In this document: piece after piece, positions 16,669 through 25,642 of the stretch
Layout: every line of letters begins with the position of its first letter
How positions within the stretch are numbered: the first letter of the stretch is position 1
NCBI GenBank assembly: GCA_964546955.1
Contig: CAZJLP010000019.1
Coordinates: forward strand, 1-64,000
Reading direction: 5' to 3'
DNA from: CAZJLP01 sp964546955
GTDB lineage: Bacteria > Verrucomicrobiota > Verrucomicrobiia > Opitutales > Opitutaceae
Length of the DNA: 64,000 bases
Made by a program: the position numbers and the translations under genes
Notes under the pieces: generated by a model
What the model saw: the letters and a program-made list of their open reading frames with translations, nothing else
The model's database searches: none
What the model was told of the DNA's origin: nothing

Positions 16669-18663
16669 TTACGCTTCTTTTTGACCTTGGAAGCTTCGCC
16701 AGACGCTCATCGGCAGGAGACCGGCGCCGATGATCAGCACGTTGGTGGCGACAAAAGCCAAAAGCCAGTAGAAGGCGGCTTCCATGAAGCCATAGCTGTG
16801 CAAGCCGATGCCGAGCATGTTGGTTCCAAACCAGCTCCACGCCGTCACGACGTTGCCGAACACGGCGAGGCACATGATTCCCCGCGTTTTGACCAACCCG
16901 CCCCAGCGAGCATGAAGAATAAGGGCGTTCCACAGAACGATGATGAGAGCGCCGTTCTCTTTCGGGTCCCAGCCCCAGAAGCGGCCCCACGACTGGTCCG
17001 CCCAGATGCCGCCGAGGATAGTGCCGACGAGGCTGAAGAGCGTGGCGAAACAGACGATGCCGTAAACCATGCGGCCGAGGGCCTCGCCGACCGATTCCGC
17101 TTTGCCGCGCGCGGCAGCCGTCGTGGTCCCGGACGACGGCAAACTCGTAGTCTCTGCCGCGACCCGAGGTGAGCGCGGCAGCCATTTCGTGAAAAGTCCG
17201 AGAACGATGTAAATGATGGCGAGAAATCCGGCGAGGAATGTCGCGCCGTAGCCGAGGGTGATCACGACGACGTGGGTCGCCAACCAGAAGTTCGAGTCGA
17301 GCACCGCCTGCATCATTTCGAGCGTGTCGCTCCCGATCGCCAGGTGGTGAGCGATGAGCATGGTGCAGAAGCCGATCACGCCGGCCGCCATCGTGGGCAC
17401 GACCATTCGATAAATGCGTTCGAGCACGATGCAGAAGATCACGACCGCCCAGCCGATAAAGAGCGCGGAGGAGTGCAGATTGGTGACCGGCGGGCGCCCT
17501 TCGAGCGACATGCGGGTGAGGATTCCGACTGTCGTGGCGATACCGGCCAGGACCAGCATCGCGAAGGCGGCGCGGCGGAGGGTCTCCGGATATTTCAACA
17601 GAGAGGCGACGGCGGTCAGAAACACGATGGCATAGAGCACCATGCTCGTGTAAAAAGGCTCCGCTTTGTTGAAGGCGGTTTCGCGCTTCACCTTTTTGAG
17701 CTCCGCTGAGTACCGCGAGGCGAGATGTTGGTCCCGGTAAAGCCGAACGATCGTGTTGAATTGTTCGTGCTTTCCTTGCCGCCACGCTTGGCCGAGCGCG
17801 GCATAAGCGAGCGCAATGCCGTCGAGCTGGCCGGCCCGAAAACTGTTCAAGAGCGCATCGCCACTGGACTTCCAAGCCGTCTTGTCGGTCTCGTCGGGTG
17901 GCGGCGCGGCGAGAAGCCGGGCTCGTTCGGCCATCGCGATGAATTGTTGGGCCATTCGCTCCACGGAGTTGGCAAGCGCCTCGTCGTGCGGCTGGTTGGC
18001 CATCTTGGCCCGCATGGCGGCCACGCCGGCCCCCAAGTTGCGTTCAAGCTGTCCTAGCTTCTCGAAAAACTGTGGGTCGGGGCCGAACGTCAGGCTGTAT
18101 TGCAGGCCCTGGTACAGAACGAGGTTGTTCCGCAGGTTTGAAACGGCCTTCTGGAAACGCGTCCGCTGCTTCGGATCGCTTTCCGACGCGGACTTTCCTT
18201 GTCGGTCGATTTCAGCCAGGTGCGGGGCGATGTCGGCGTAGGAGAACCGCCGGTGGCGGCTCGGAAGGAAGCCCAGGATGGCCATGACGCGTTTCGCGCC
18301 GGAGTCATAGTGGATGCGCACGGAATCCTCGGTTTGCCCGATCAAGCTCAGCAGGTCCGGATCGTCGATCTCGAAGGTTCGGTATTTGTCGGCTTTCTCG
18401 GGCGCGAACGAAGCGTCGAGCATCCATTCGATGGGCGTCAGGCTTCCCCCTTCGGGCAGTGCCACGCGCTGCCGTCCTTGCAGACTGAGGATTGTATTGC
18501 GGGCGACCGTGTCGATCGGCTTGAGGCGTCCATTCGCCAGGACGGGCAGTTCGCCGAAACCGACGATGTTGAAGGGAGATTTCGGTGCCGGCGCCAGGTA
18601 GGACCTGGTCAGGACGACCAACCCAACCAGAACCGCTAGAACGGGAACGAGGAAGCGTTTCAT
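16669..18663 (-). CDS. ccsA: cytochrome c biogenesis protein CcsA/CcmF-like (system II)
   Basis: 664 residues from ATG 18663 (4-nt ATGA overlap with resB); a longer frame upstream has no family support. An N-terminal membrane anchor MKRFLVPVLAVLVGLVVL is followed by a roughly 320-residue periplasmic segment. Then come about eight transmembrane segments with the CcsA haem-handling motif GGIWADQSWGRFWGWDPKE (about 550-570) and conserved histidines (LHSSALFIGW, IAHHLAIGSD, LILHARWGG). It exports and presents haem for covalent attachment to apocytochrome c. The periplasmic N-terminal extension is larger than in classical CcsA and is seen in Verrucomicrobia/Bacteroidota-type fusions. Confidence 0.92.
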   Translation of the reverse strand: MKRFLVPVLAVLVGLVVLTRSYLAPAPKSPFNIVGFGELPVLANGRLKPIDTVARNTILSLQGRQRVALPEGGSLTPIEWMLDASFAPEKADKYRTFEIDDPDLLSLIGQTEDSVRIHYDSGAKRVMAILGFLPSRHRRFSYADIAPHLAEIDRQGKSASESDPKQRTRFQKAVSNLRNNLVLYQGLQYSLTFGPDPQFFEKLGQLERNLGAGVAAMRAKMANQPHDEALANSVERMAQQFIAMAERARLLAAPPPDETDKTAWKSSGDALLNSFRAGQLDGIALAYAALGQAWRQGKHEQFNTIVRLYRDQHLASRYSAELKKVKRETAFNKAEPFYTSMVLYAIVFLTAVASLLKYPETLRRAAFAMLVLAGIATTVGILTRMSLEGRPPVTNLHSSALFIGWAVVIFCIVLERIYRMVVPTMAAGVIGFCTMLIAHHLAIGSDTLEMMQAVLDSNFWLATHVVVITLGYGATFLAGFLAIIYIVLGLFTKWLPRSPRVAAETTSLPSSGTTTAAARGKAESVGEALGRMVYGIVCFATLFSLVGTILGGIWADQSWGRFWGWDPKENGALIIVLWNALILHARWGGLVKTRGIMCLAVFGNVVTAWSWFGTNMLGIGLHSYGFMEAAFYWLLAFVATNVLIIGAGLLPMSVWRSFQGQKEA

Positions 18664-19865
18664 GACGAAGCCCGAGCGGGCCCGGTAGCGGACGGAACTG
18701 CTGCGGTGGATTTGTTTCGACGGCCGACAAAATTCAGAAGGGAAAGCCCAAATTGGAACACAAGGCCAAGACTCATCAGGATGCACGCGATATACGGCAT
18801 CAGCCAACTTGGGTTGCGCATGACCTGAAGGACGGAATGTTTTTCCGCGGCCGTCATCTGAAACTGATAAAACGCGAGCCCTCCGTAGCGAAGGGGATGG
18901 TTCATATAGATCAGGACTTCGCGGTCGTCACGGCCGTCGTCGGAGCGGACTCGCACCCGGCTCGAAAAGTTTTTCGGTATCGTCGATCCCGGGTAGACGT
19001 CGTGGGTCACCTGCAACAGCGTCAGAGAAAATGGCTGATACTGCCGCTGGGGGCGAATCGCGATCTTCCAGGTTTTTCCTTCGTGCGTGAACGATTGCGC
19101 CTCCTCCAGATCCGATGACACCAGCCACATGCCCAGGCTCGTTCCGCCGGCGACAGGCACCAGTTCCACATAGGCCGTGCGCATGTTGCGCTCGTCCATC
19201 TTGTAGGTGATCGGCAGGGGCACCGCAATCCGGGAGGATTGGAGCGGTGCGCCCGCGGGTACGGGCGGCTTTTGACGCACCTGATCCGCGTTGCGCACGA
19301 CGGCATTCGGATAGAAGGCGCGGACGTTTACGCGGAAAGGAAGTTTCGGATGGGCGATTGTTTTTCCGTCGGAGAGATGCTCTTCGGGGATTGCGATGAC
19401 CTCGTCCCATTGCGGATCGGTCGTGTCGATCAGCACCAATTCGTCGCGGCGAATGTGCTCCGCGTAGTTTTTCGTTTCGTTCTCTCGAAACCTGAGCTGG
19501 AACTCCTCCTGCCAAACGCTGGAAAAGAATTCGCCGAGGAGCAGCAGAATCAACCCCACGTGCGTCATCCAAATGCCGGCTTTTTTGCGGCTGAACTTGA
19601 ACCGGACGATGTGCGCCGCCAGCAGATTGAAAAAAAGCAACCAGCCCAGGAAGTAGCCGCCCGGGAAAATGGGAAGCGCAAGCCGGTCGCCGACTTGATG
19701 CAGCACGACCCACGAATGGAACCACTTCTGCTGGATGCCCCAGATGCCAAGCTCCGTCTGATTGAGCGTGGCGAAAAAGACCAACATGATCGACAGCAGC
19801 AACAGGACGACGGTCAGTCGCAGCGACACGAAGAAATCGAGAAAACTTTGCCAGATGGCTCGCAT
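18660..19865 (-). CDS. resB: ResB-like cytochrome c biogenesis protein
   Basis: 401 residues. Transmembrane segments lie at about 14-34 (LRLTVVLLLLSIMLVFFATL), 66-86 and 95-115, with a last one near 365-385. Between them is a large periplasmic domain with MNHPLRYGGLAFYQFQ (about 330-345), typical of ResB. Together with CcsA it forms the system II cytochrome c synthase that handles haem and reduced apocytochrome. ATG 19865 lies 2 nt after the upstream TGA; a GTG overlapping that stop is an alternative. Its end overlaps ccsA by 4 nt, so translation is coupled. Confidence 0.92.
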   Translation of the reverse strand: MRAIWQSFLDFFVSLRLTVVLLLLSIMLVFFATLNQTELGIWGIQQKWFHSWVVLHQVGDRLALPIFPGGYFLGWLLFFNLLAAHIVRFKFSRKKAGIWMTHVGLILLLLGEFFSSVWQEEFQLRFRENETKNYAEHIRRDELVLIDTTDPQWDEVIAIPEEHLSDGKTIAHPKLPFRVNVRAFYPNAVVRNADQVRQKPPVPAGAPLQSSRIAVPLPITYKMDERNMRTAYVELVPVAGGTSLGMWLVSSDLEEAQSFTHEGKTWKIAIRPQRQYQPFSLTLLQVTHDVYPGSTIPKNFSSRVRVRSDDGRDDREVLIYMNHPLRYGGLAFYQFQMTAAEKHSVLQVMRNPSWLMPYIACILMSLGLVFQFGLSLLNFVGRRNKSTAAVPSATGPARASS

Positions 19866-19867
19866 GA

Positions 19868-20992
19868 TCACGGGGTCCGCACGGAGCGGAGGAATTCCAG
19901 GAAGGCGGGTTTCTGTGCGGCGACGACGGCGTCCGGCCCCATCAGCTTGAAGAAATAGGTTTCATTCTCCAGGGACAGCACCGCCCCGACGATCCGAGTG
20001 GGTCCATTGGCGGTGGTGCCAGCGTAGTCGACGACGGTGAAACGCAAAGCGCCGTGTTCCACGGTGTTCGCCTGGGTTTTGATCTCCTCGGCGCTCACTG
20101 CGGGCAGCCGCACTTGCTCCCGCCAGCGATTGAGGTTGTCGGTCAGCCCGCCGGCGGCGCCGCCGAATGAGATGATCGAAAGATCGGCTTCGCCTGAGCC
20201 TGTGCGGACGGCAAAGCTGCCCTTGCGCATCGAGGTGAGCGGCTTTGGGCTCCAATCTGCCGGCGCGGTCCAGCTCAAAGCCCCCGGTTTCGGTGGGGTG
20301 GAACCGGGCGCGGCGGCTCGTGGAGCCGCAGCGGGCGGCGCCTCCGGTTTGATTTGACCTCCCGGGGCGGCCGCCGTTTCGGAGTCGAAGCGGACGGAGC
20401 GGAGAAATGCCATGAAGGCCTCGCGTTGTGTCGCCACCAGAGCGGCTTCGCCGGAAAGCTTGAAAAACCACACCCGTCCGGGCTGTTTCAGCCAGGCGCC
20501 GAGGATTCGTGAAAGATGCTTCCCTTCAATCAGCGGTGCATCGCTCACGAGATCGACCCAGTGGAACGTTCCTGCGTCCGTCGTGAGAGATTGGACGACT
20601 GCGCTCAAAGCCGCTTCATCGATCGGCGGCAAATGAATCTGCTCGCGCCAGCGGTTCACGTTCTGAAGATCGCCGCCCACCGTGCCGGGAAAGGACGTGA
20701 CCGCCATTTCGGCCGTCAAGCCTGCCGGTGAGTTGATCGCGAAGTTTCCGACCCGTACTCCCGTCAAAGGCAAGGTCTGCCAGCCCGCCGGCACGTCCCA
20801 TTTCGGAATACCCGTGGTCGGCGCCGCCATTCCAGGCATCACGCCCATGTTCGAAGGCGGAGTTGCCGCCGGGGCGGGCGCCGTTTCTTTGGGCACGCGA
20901 TAAGTCGCGATTTCGCGATCGCGGCAGCCGGTCAGAACGAGCAGCACCGTGCCGACTGCTGCAACGGCGAGCAAGAAGCGAGGGGAACGCAT
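19868..20992 (-). CDS. lipoprotein with two tandem homologous domains
   Basis: 374 residues. The N-terminus MRSPRFLLAVAAVGTVLLVLTGC is a lipoprotein signal with Cys at residue 23. Two copies of one domain follow (about 65-205 and 238-373). Each starts WxxPAxW and contains a FAI/FAV strand, a VNRWREQ(I/V)xLP helix and the ending FFKLxGxxAxVAxQxxAFxxFLRSVR. A Pro/Ala-rich linker (about 207-237) joins them. It is the first gene of the operon with resB and ccsA, so it probably works in the envelope with cytochrome c maturation or the respiratory complex, but the domain itself has no known function that I recognise. Confidence 0.8.
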   Translation of the reverse strand: MRSPRFLLAVAAVGTVLLVLTGCRDREIATYRVPKETAPAPAATPPSNMGVMPGMAAPTTGIPKWDVPAGWQTLPLTGVRVGNFAINSPAGLTAEMAVTSFPGTVGGDLQNVNRWREQIHLPPIDEAALSAVVQSLTTDAGTFHWVDLVSDAPLIEGKHLSRILGAWLKQPGRVWFFKLSGEAALVATQREAFMAFLRSVRFDSETAAAPGGQIKPEAPPAAAPRAAAPGSTPPKPGALSWTAPADWSPKPLTSMRKGSFAVRTGSGEADLSIISFGGAAGGLTDNLNRWREQVRLPAVSAEEIKTQANTVEHGALRFTVVDYAGTTANGPTRIVGAVLSLENETYFFKLMGPDAVVAAQKPAFLEFLRSVRTP

Positions 20993-21105
20993 GAACCAAG
21001 ATCAATCGCGGGTTTCCGCGATAAGTTCAACCCCCGGCTTCGAACTATGAGGAGGAGGCGCGGCACGGGCGGGTGGCGCTTATGTGGGAGGAGCGCTCGT
21101 TTGCG

Positions 21106-22017
21106 CTAATCGGTCGCCGAAGCGCTCGCTATGGTCAGGAAGGCCTGCAAGGCCGGATCGGGCGCCGGTGTAGCCCGCCAGCCAACAACCAATCGGCTTT
21201 CCGGGGCATGACCCCGGAGGGGACGAAAATGCACGTCGCGCGGTACGTTCCTGGCTTCGGACGGGGTCATGAACGTCACACCGAGACCCGCACGGACCAA
21301 GCCAATGCCGTTTGCGCGCGGCCAGACTTCCTCCGCGATGCGAGGGGTGATGCCGGCTCGCGAGCAGGCCGCGAGGATCCGGTCGTAAAAACCAGGATTG
21401 TGCGCACGCGGAAAAAGGATGAACGGGGTTTCAGCGAGGTCGCGCAAACGCAGCTCTTGGTGGGAGGCGAGGGGATGGCGGGGCGGAAGAAGAATACCAT
21501 TGTTCTCCCGCAAAAGCAGACGCGTACGGACTCCAGGGGTGGTAGCGTCGGGGTGAAAAAAGCCGCAACCGAGTTCGCCCGCCTGCAAGGCCTCCACTTG
21601 CCCCGACGAAGGCACTTCATTGAGTTCGAGCCGGACGCCTGGGAACTGCCGATTGAACTCGCGCAAGATCTCCGGAAGGACGGTCGCCATGGCCAATCCG
21701 GTGAAGGCGATCCGGACGCGCCCGGTTTCCCCTTTCGAAGCCGCCTTCAATTCCCGCCCGATTGCCTGCAGCGAACGAAGCAGGGGTTCCACGCGGTCGA
21801 GGAGCAGATGGCCCGCGGACGTGAGCTCGACGCGCCGCTGCGTGCGGAGAAACAGGCCGGACTCCAACCCTTTTTCGAGCTGTCGGATCTGGCGGCTCAA
21901 CGCGGGTTGAGCGATTCCCAGCGTTTCGGCGGCTTTTCGGAAATGAAGGTGCTTCGCCACCTCGTGAAAATACACCAAGTGACGGAGCTCGAACGGAAAT
22001 TGATACTCGCGAGGCAT
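21106..22017 (-). CDS. LysR-family transcriptional regulator
   Basis: 303 residues from ATG 22017 (MPREYQFPFELRHLVYFHEV). Twelve extra codons upstream are possible but unlike the family. The winged HTH is clear: FRKAAETLGIAQPALSRQIRQLE (about 27-49). A periplasmic-binding-like effector domain follows (about 95-300, GRVRIAFTGLAMATVLPEIL). It is transcribed away from leuC across a 227-nt spacer holding an inverted repeat. Divergent placement makes control of leuCD conceivable, but LysR regulators are generalists and no binding site was identified. Confidence 0.92.
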   Translation of the reverse strand: MPREYQFPFELRHLVYFHEVAKHLHFRKAAETLGIAQPALSRQIRQLEKGLESGLFLRTQRRVELTSAGHLLLDRVEPLLRSLQAIGRELKAASKGETGRVRIAFTGLAMATVLPEILREFNRQFPGVRLELNEVPSSGQVEALQAGELGCGFFHPDATTPGVRTRLLLRENNGILLPPRHPLASHQELRLRDLAETPFILFPRAHNPGFYDRILAACSRAGITPRIAEEVWPRANGIGLVRAGLGVTFMTPSEARNVPRDVHFRPLRGHAPESRLVVGWRATPAPDPALQAFLTIASASATD

Positions 22018-22071
22018 CAATAAGCACCAAATAGGTATTTTCAGGTATGGCAAGAGTGTGGTAGGATTCCG

Positions 22072-22195
22072 ACTCGTTCTCGTCTCTTACTCCTACTCGT
22101 TCTCGTTTAGGATCTCACGTGCTGGGTCTGATCGCCAGGCGCCCGTTAGCCCACGACCTGGGGGATGAGAACGAGTAGGAGTAAGAGAACGATTT
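22072..22195. repeat. inverted repeat with hexamer arms between lysR and leuC
   Basis: A perfect 22-bp pairing (22083-22104 with 22167-22188) extends imperfectly to 22072-22195. The left arm reads TCTCTTACTCCTACTCGTTC; the right arm is its complement GAGAAC/GAGTAG/GAGTAA/GAGA. It fills most of the divergent promoter region. Confidence 0.85.
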
Positions 22196-22244
22196 AGGCC
22201 CGCATTGACCCGCTTTCCTCCACCTCCTACACTCTGCCTTTTCC

Positions 22245-23669
22245 ATGCCGAAATCATTGTTTCAGAAAGTTTGGGATGCCCACACGGTTCGCACGCTGGC
22301 CAACGGGCACACTCAGTTGCTCATTGGCACGCATCTCATCCATGAGGTAACAAGTCCCCAGGCATTCGGGATGTTGCGCGATTTGGGACTCAAGGTCCTC
22401 ATGCCGCATCGCACGTTTGCCACGGTGGATCACATCATCCCGACCGATCAGTTGGTCGAACCGTACCGCGACTCGCTGGCCCAGGCTATGATGGATGAGC
22501 TGCGCAAGAGTTGTAAGGAATACGGCATCACGTTTTTCGACCGCGCGACCGGCAAGCAGGGCATCGTGCACATTGTCGGCCCGGAGCAGGGAATCACTCA
22601 GCCCGGCACGACGATCGCCTGCGGCGACTCGCACACCTCTACCCATGGAGCTTTCGGCGCGATCGCGTTTGGTATCGGAACGACCCAGATTCGCGACGTA
22701 TTGGCCACGCAAACGATCGCGTTGGGCGCGCTCAAGGTACGCCGCATCAATGTGGACGGACAGCTCCAGCCCGGTGTCTATGCGAAGGATGTCATTCTCC
22801 ACATTATCCGCATGCTCGGAGTAAACGGCGGCACGGGTTTCGCCTACGAATACGGCGGCTCCGTCTTCGACGGCTTCACCATGGAGCAGCGCATGACCGT
22901 GTGCAATATGTCGATCGAGGGCGGCGCGCGCGTGGGTTACGTAAACCCCGACCAAACGACGTTCGACTACTTGAAGGGCCGCCCCTATTCGCCCAAGGGC
23001 AAGGCGTGGGACGAGGCCGTCGTGCGTTGGAAGAGTTACGCTTCGGATCCCGGCTGCGCTTATGACGATGTGGTCAACATTCGCGCCGAGGACATCGCAC
23101 CCACGGTTACCTGGGGCATCAATCCCGGGCAGGGCATCAGCATCGAAGAAACAATTCCTGATCCCGCGCGGGCTACCGCGGACGAAAAGGCGTCGATCGA
23201 AGAAGCGCTCGCTTACATGAAGCTCCAGCCAGGGGCCCCCATCAAAGGCACGAAGATCAATGTCGCCTTTCTGGGTTCGTGCACGAACGGGCGCCTCAGC
23301 GATTTCCAGGAAGTCGCCAAGTACATCAAGGGCCGCAAGGTGGCTCCGGGGATCAAGGCCATTGCCGTTCCGGGCTCCCAGGGGGTCGCCGCAATCTGCG
23401 AAGCGATGGGTATCGACAAGGTCCTGACCGAAGCGGGCTTCGAGTGGCGCGCCGCCGGGTGTTCGATGTGTCTCGCGATGAACCCCGACAAGCTCATTGG
23501 CGACCAGCTCTGCGCCAGTTCCTCCAACCGCAACTTCAAGGGCCGCCAGGGCAGTCCGACCGGACGCACCGTGCTGATGAGTCCACTGATGGTGGCCGCC
23601 GCCGCCGTCACGGGCGAAGTCTCCGACGCCCGCGAGGTCTTCGGCGTCCGCGAACTCGTCGAAGCGTAA
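22245..23669 (+). CDS. leuC: 3-isopropylmalate dehydratase large subunit
   Basis: 474 residues. It isomerises 2- to 3-isopropylmalate in leucine biosynthesis, with LeuD. Aconitase-family motifs: VDHIIPTDQ (about 63-71), ACGDSHTSTHGAFGAIAFGI (about 126-145), and 4Fe-4S ligands Cys346 (SCTNGRLSDF), Cys406 and Cys409 (GCSMCLAMNPD). Length is normal. The start ATG 22245 gives the standard MPKSLFQKVWDAH N-terminus. It is followed 81 nt later by leuD. Confidence 0.97.
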   Translation: MPKSLFQKVWDAHTVRTLANGHTQLLIGTHLIHEVTSPQAFGMLRDLGLKVLMPHRTFATVDHIIPTDQLVEPYRDSLAQAMMDELRKSCKEYGITFFDRATGKQGIVHIVGPEQGITQPGTTIACGDSHTSTHGAFGAIAFGIGTTQIRDVLATQTIALGALKVRRINVDGQLQPGVYAKDVILHIIRMLGVNGGTGFAYEYGGSVFDGFTMEQRMTVCNMSIEGGARVGYVNPDQTTFDYLKGRPYSPKGKAWDEAVVRWKSYASDPGCAYDDVVNIRAEDIAPTVTWGINPGQGISIEETIPDPARATADEKASIEEALAYMKLQPGAPIKGTKINVAFLGSCTNGRLSDFQEVAKYIKGRKVAPGIKAIAVPGSQGVAAICEAMGIDKVLTEAGFEWRAAGCSMCLAMNPDKLIGDQLCASSSNRNFKGRQGSPTGRTVLMSPLMVAAAAVTGEVSDAREVFGVRELVEA

Positions 23670-23690
23670 CCGCTCATTTCCACACCTGAT

Positions 23691-23725
23691 CACTAATCCG
23701 GACCAATTAATCGGCTGGATTAGTG
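23691..23725. repeat. hairpin in the leuC-leuD spacer
   Basis: A perfect 9-bp stem CACTAATCC (23691-23699) / GGATTAGTG (23717-23725) with a 17-nt loop. There is no T-run, so it is more likely an mRNA processing or stability element than a terminator. Confidence 0.5.
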
Positions 23726-23750
23726 CGCGTTAACGGTTCCCAAAATTTAT

Positions 23751-24353
23751 ATGTCTCTCGCTAAAATCACTCAGGTCGCCGGGCGCGGCGTTTTTGTGCC
23801 GGGCAACGATATCGATACGGATCGCATTATTCCAGCGCGCTTCATGAAGTGCGTCACCTTCGACGGGCTCGGCGAATACTTGTTTTTCGACGTCCGCAAG
23901 AATGCGGACGGCACGGACAAACCGCATCCGTTGAACGACGCACGTTTCAAAGGGGCCTCGATCCTCCTGTCGGGCGCCAATTTCGGCTGTGGGAGCTCGC
24001 GCGAGCATGCGCCGCAGGCCATTCAAAAGTATGGTTTCCGCGCAGTCATTGCGGAGAACTTTGCCGAGATTTTCTTCGGCAATTGCACGACGCTCGGCAT
24101 GCCCTGCGCGTGCGCCGACCGCGCGGACATCGCGAAGATTGCGGCGGCGATCGAAGCCAATCCCCAGACGGAAGTCGTGATTGATGTGGCCAAACAGGAG
24201 ATCCGCTTTGCTGGTCAGACCGTCAAAGCGGCAATTCGGGATACGGCTCGCGATGCCTTGGTGAACGGCCGTTGGGACGCCATCGGCGAATTGCTCGAAG
24301 GTAAGGATGATGTCATCAAGACCGCTGCCAAGTTGCCGTATCTGGCTGCATGA
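23751..24353 (+). CDS. leuD: 3-isopropylmalate dehydratase small subunit
   Basis: 200 residues. Partner of LeuC; supplies the swivelling domain that completes the active site. Motifs: GRGVFVPGNDIDTDRIIPARF (about 9-29), SGANFGCGSSREHAPQAI (about 75-92) and AVIAENFAEIFFGNCTTLG (about 100-118). Usual length. Translation start ATG 23751; no strong Shine-Dalgarno. Confidence 0.97.
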   Translation: MSLAKITQVAGRGVFVPGNDIDTDRIIPARFMKCVTFDGLGEYLFFDVRKNADGTDKPHPLNDARFKGASILLSGANFGCGSSREHAPQAIQKYGFRAVIAENFAEIFFGNCTTLGMPCACADRADIAKIAAAIEANPQTEVVIDVAKQEIRFAGQTVKAAIRDTARDALVNGRWDAIGELLEGKDDVIKTAAKLPYLAA

Positions 24354-24358
24354 CGGAA

Positions 24359-24544
24359 GGCTGGTTGAGAGTTGAGGGTTGAGAGTTGAGAGACGGACGG
24401 GCCCGAAGGGGCGGTGCTCCGCTTTTGGGGTGCCCCTTGGCCGCTGCGGGTTGGCCTTCCCATTGATATCCAATTGCGCGCCCGTCATGCCTTGGCCCTT
24501 CCGCCGTATTGTCTCTCAACTCTCCGCTCTCAACTATTCCAGCC
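24359..24544. repeat. inverted repeat with GTTGAGA heptamer arms, leuD-exbB spacer
   Basis: The left arm (24359-24394) is four heptamers, GTTGAGA/GTTGAGG/GTTGAGA/GTTGAGA. The right arm (24511-24544) is the imperfect complement and shares a perfect 14-nt inner end (GAGAGTTGAGAGAC). It starts 6 nt after the leuD stop and ends about 67 nt before exbB. This is the clearest heptamer example. Confidence 0.85.
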
Positions 24545-24611
24545 GGACGGGAAAATTTCGTGAACCTTTTTCCGTGCGCTGGCGTCACATGTCGTCATCT
24601 TTTGTCTATCT

Positions 24612-25232
24612 ATGCTCCTAGCCGCTATCGATTTGGTGCGTATCTTCAGGGAGGCCGGACCCCTTGCCTACGTGTTGGGCGCTGCTTCCGTGATCGCCGT
24701 TTTCATCATTTGTGAACGCAGTGTGGCCCTGCGAAATGCGGCGATCATGCCGATGGATTTCGCCGATGCGGTGCTGCAAGGCCGCCCCTTCTCGGGCGGC
24801 GAGCATTCGGCTCTCGGGCGGATCATCAATTTTGTGGAGCGGCATCCCGGCGATGTGGACGGCGCGAAAGCCTATGCCCGCCTTGAGGTGATGAAGATGG
24901 AGCGCGGCGTGGGTTATCTGGATACGATTTATACCGGCGCGCCGCTCGTGGGTTTGATCGGCACGGTGTGGGGATTGCTGACCGCTTTCGCGGTGATCGA
25001 TCCGGAGACGCGTATGCCCGACCCGGTGAAATTTACCGAAAGCGTCGGTTATGCGCTGTCCGCCACGTTGCTCGGTCTGGTGGTGGCGTTGATCGCGTTG
25101 GTCGGCAATGGCTATCTGCAGCGGCGGATCGATCACCACGCCGCTCGTTTGGACGTGTTGCTTGAACGTGTATTGGCGCGCGCGACAGGAGCCAAGGCGG
25201 CCCCGGCGACAACCAACGAATTGGTGCGATGA
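24612..25232 (+). CDS. exbB: MotA/TolQ/ExbB proton channel family protein
   Basis: 206 residues with three membrane segments: about 18-37 (PLAYVLGAASVIAVFIIC), 108-130 (GAPLVGLIGTVWGLLTAFAV) and 147-167 (LSATLLGLVVALIALVGNGYL). The GLIGTVWGLLTAF stretch is the diagnostic ExbB/TolQ segment. With the next gene it would form a proton-driven motor energising outer-membrane transport (with a TonB not present in the window) or Tol function. Overlaps exbD by 4 nt (ATGA). Confidence 0.92.
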   Translation: MLLAAIDLVRIFREAGPLAYVLGAASVIAVFIICERSVALRNAAIMPMDFADAVLQGRPFSGGEHSALGRIINFVERHPGDVDGAKAYARLEVMKMERGVGYLDTIYTGAPLVGLIGTVWGLLTAFAVIDPETRMPDPVKFTESVGYALSATLLGLVVALIALVGNGYLQRRIDHHAARLDVLLERVLARATGAKAAPATTNELVR

Positions 25233-25627
25233 GCGGGTTGCGCGGAAAACGTTATCGGCGTCCGGAGCTGCCTCTGGTGCCCTTGATCGATGTCTTGGTG
25301 ATGCTCGTTCTGTTCGCGTTCGTAACCATGCGGTTTTCCACGAACCAAACGCTGAATATCACGCTGCCAAAGGTGGATACGGCGGGTAAAAACGAATTTC
25401 GCGGCAATGTGACGATCGAGATCGAGAAGACCGGCGGGCTGAAATTCAATGGCAAACCCCTGGCGGACGCCCAGCTGCTCGAGTTGCTCCGCCAGGTGAA
25501 GGATTTGAACCGCGACACGCCTGTGCTGGTCCGCGCGGACGAAGGGGCGACGTGGCAGCGAGTGGCTTTCGTCATGGATGCGTGCCGCAAGATGGGGCTG
25601 ACGAAACAGAACATGCAGACACGGTAG
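25229..25627 (+). CDS. exbD: ExbD/TolR-family biopolymer transport protein
   Basis: 132 residues: a short cytoplasmic N-terminus, one transmembrane helix (about 11-32, ELPLVPLIDVLVMLVLFAFV) with the channel Asp in PLIDV, then a periplasmic domain (VTIEIEKTGGLKFNGKPL, VLVRADEGATWQRVAFVMDAC). Partner of the upstream ExbB. Downstream there is no tonB; the operon seems to be two genes. Confidence 0.93.
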   Translation: MSGLRGKRYRRPELPLVPLIDVLVMLVLFAFVTMRFSTNQTLNITLPKVDTAGKNEFRGNVTIEIEKTGGLKFNGKPLADAQLLELLRQVKDLNRDTPVLVRADEGATWQRVAFVMDACRKMGLTKQNMQTR

Positions 25628-25642
25628 CGGTGGGGCAGAATA

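Noticed and set aside
16535..17875. 446-codon minus-strand frame overlapping ccsA
   Set aside because: Same strand but different frame from ccsA; composition is Arg/His-rich, with no hydrophobic segments, while the ccsA frame has clear haem-handling motifs.
24359..24394. CRISPR-like short repeats in spacers
   Set aside because: Units are 6-7 nt without spacers, repeats are degenerate and no cas genes are present.
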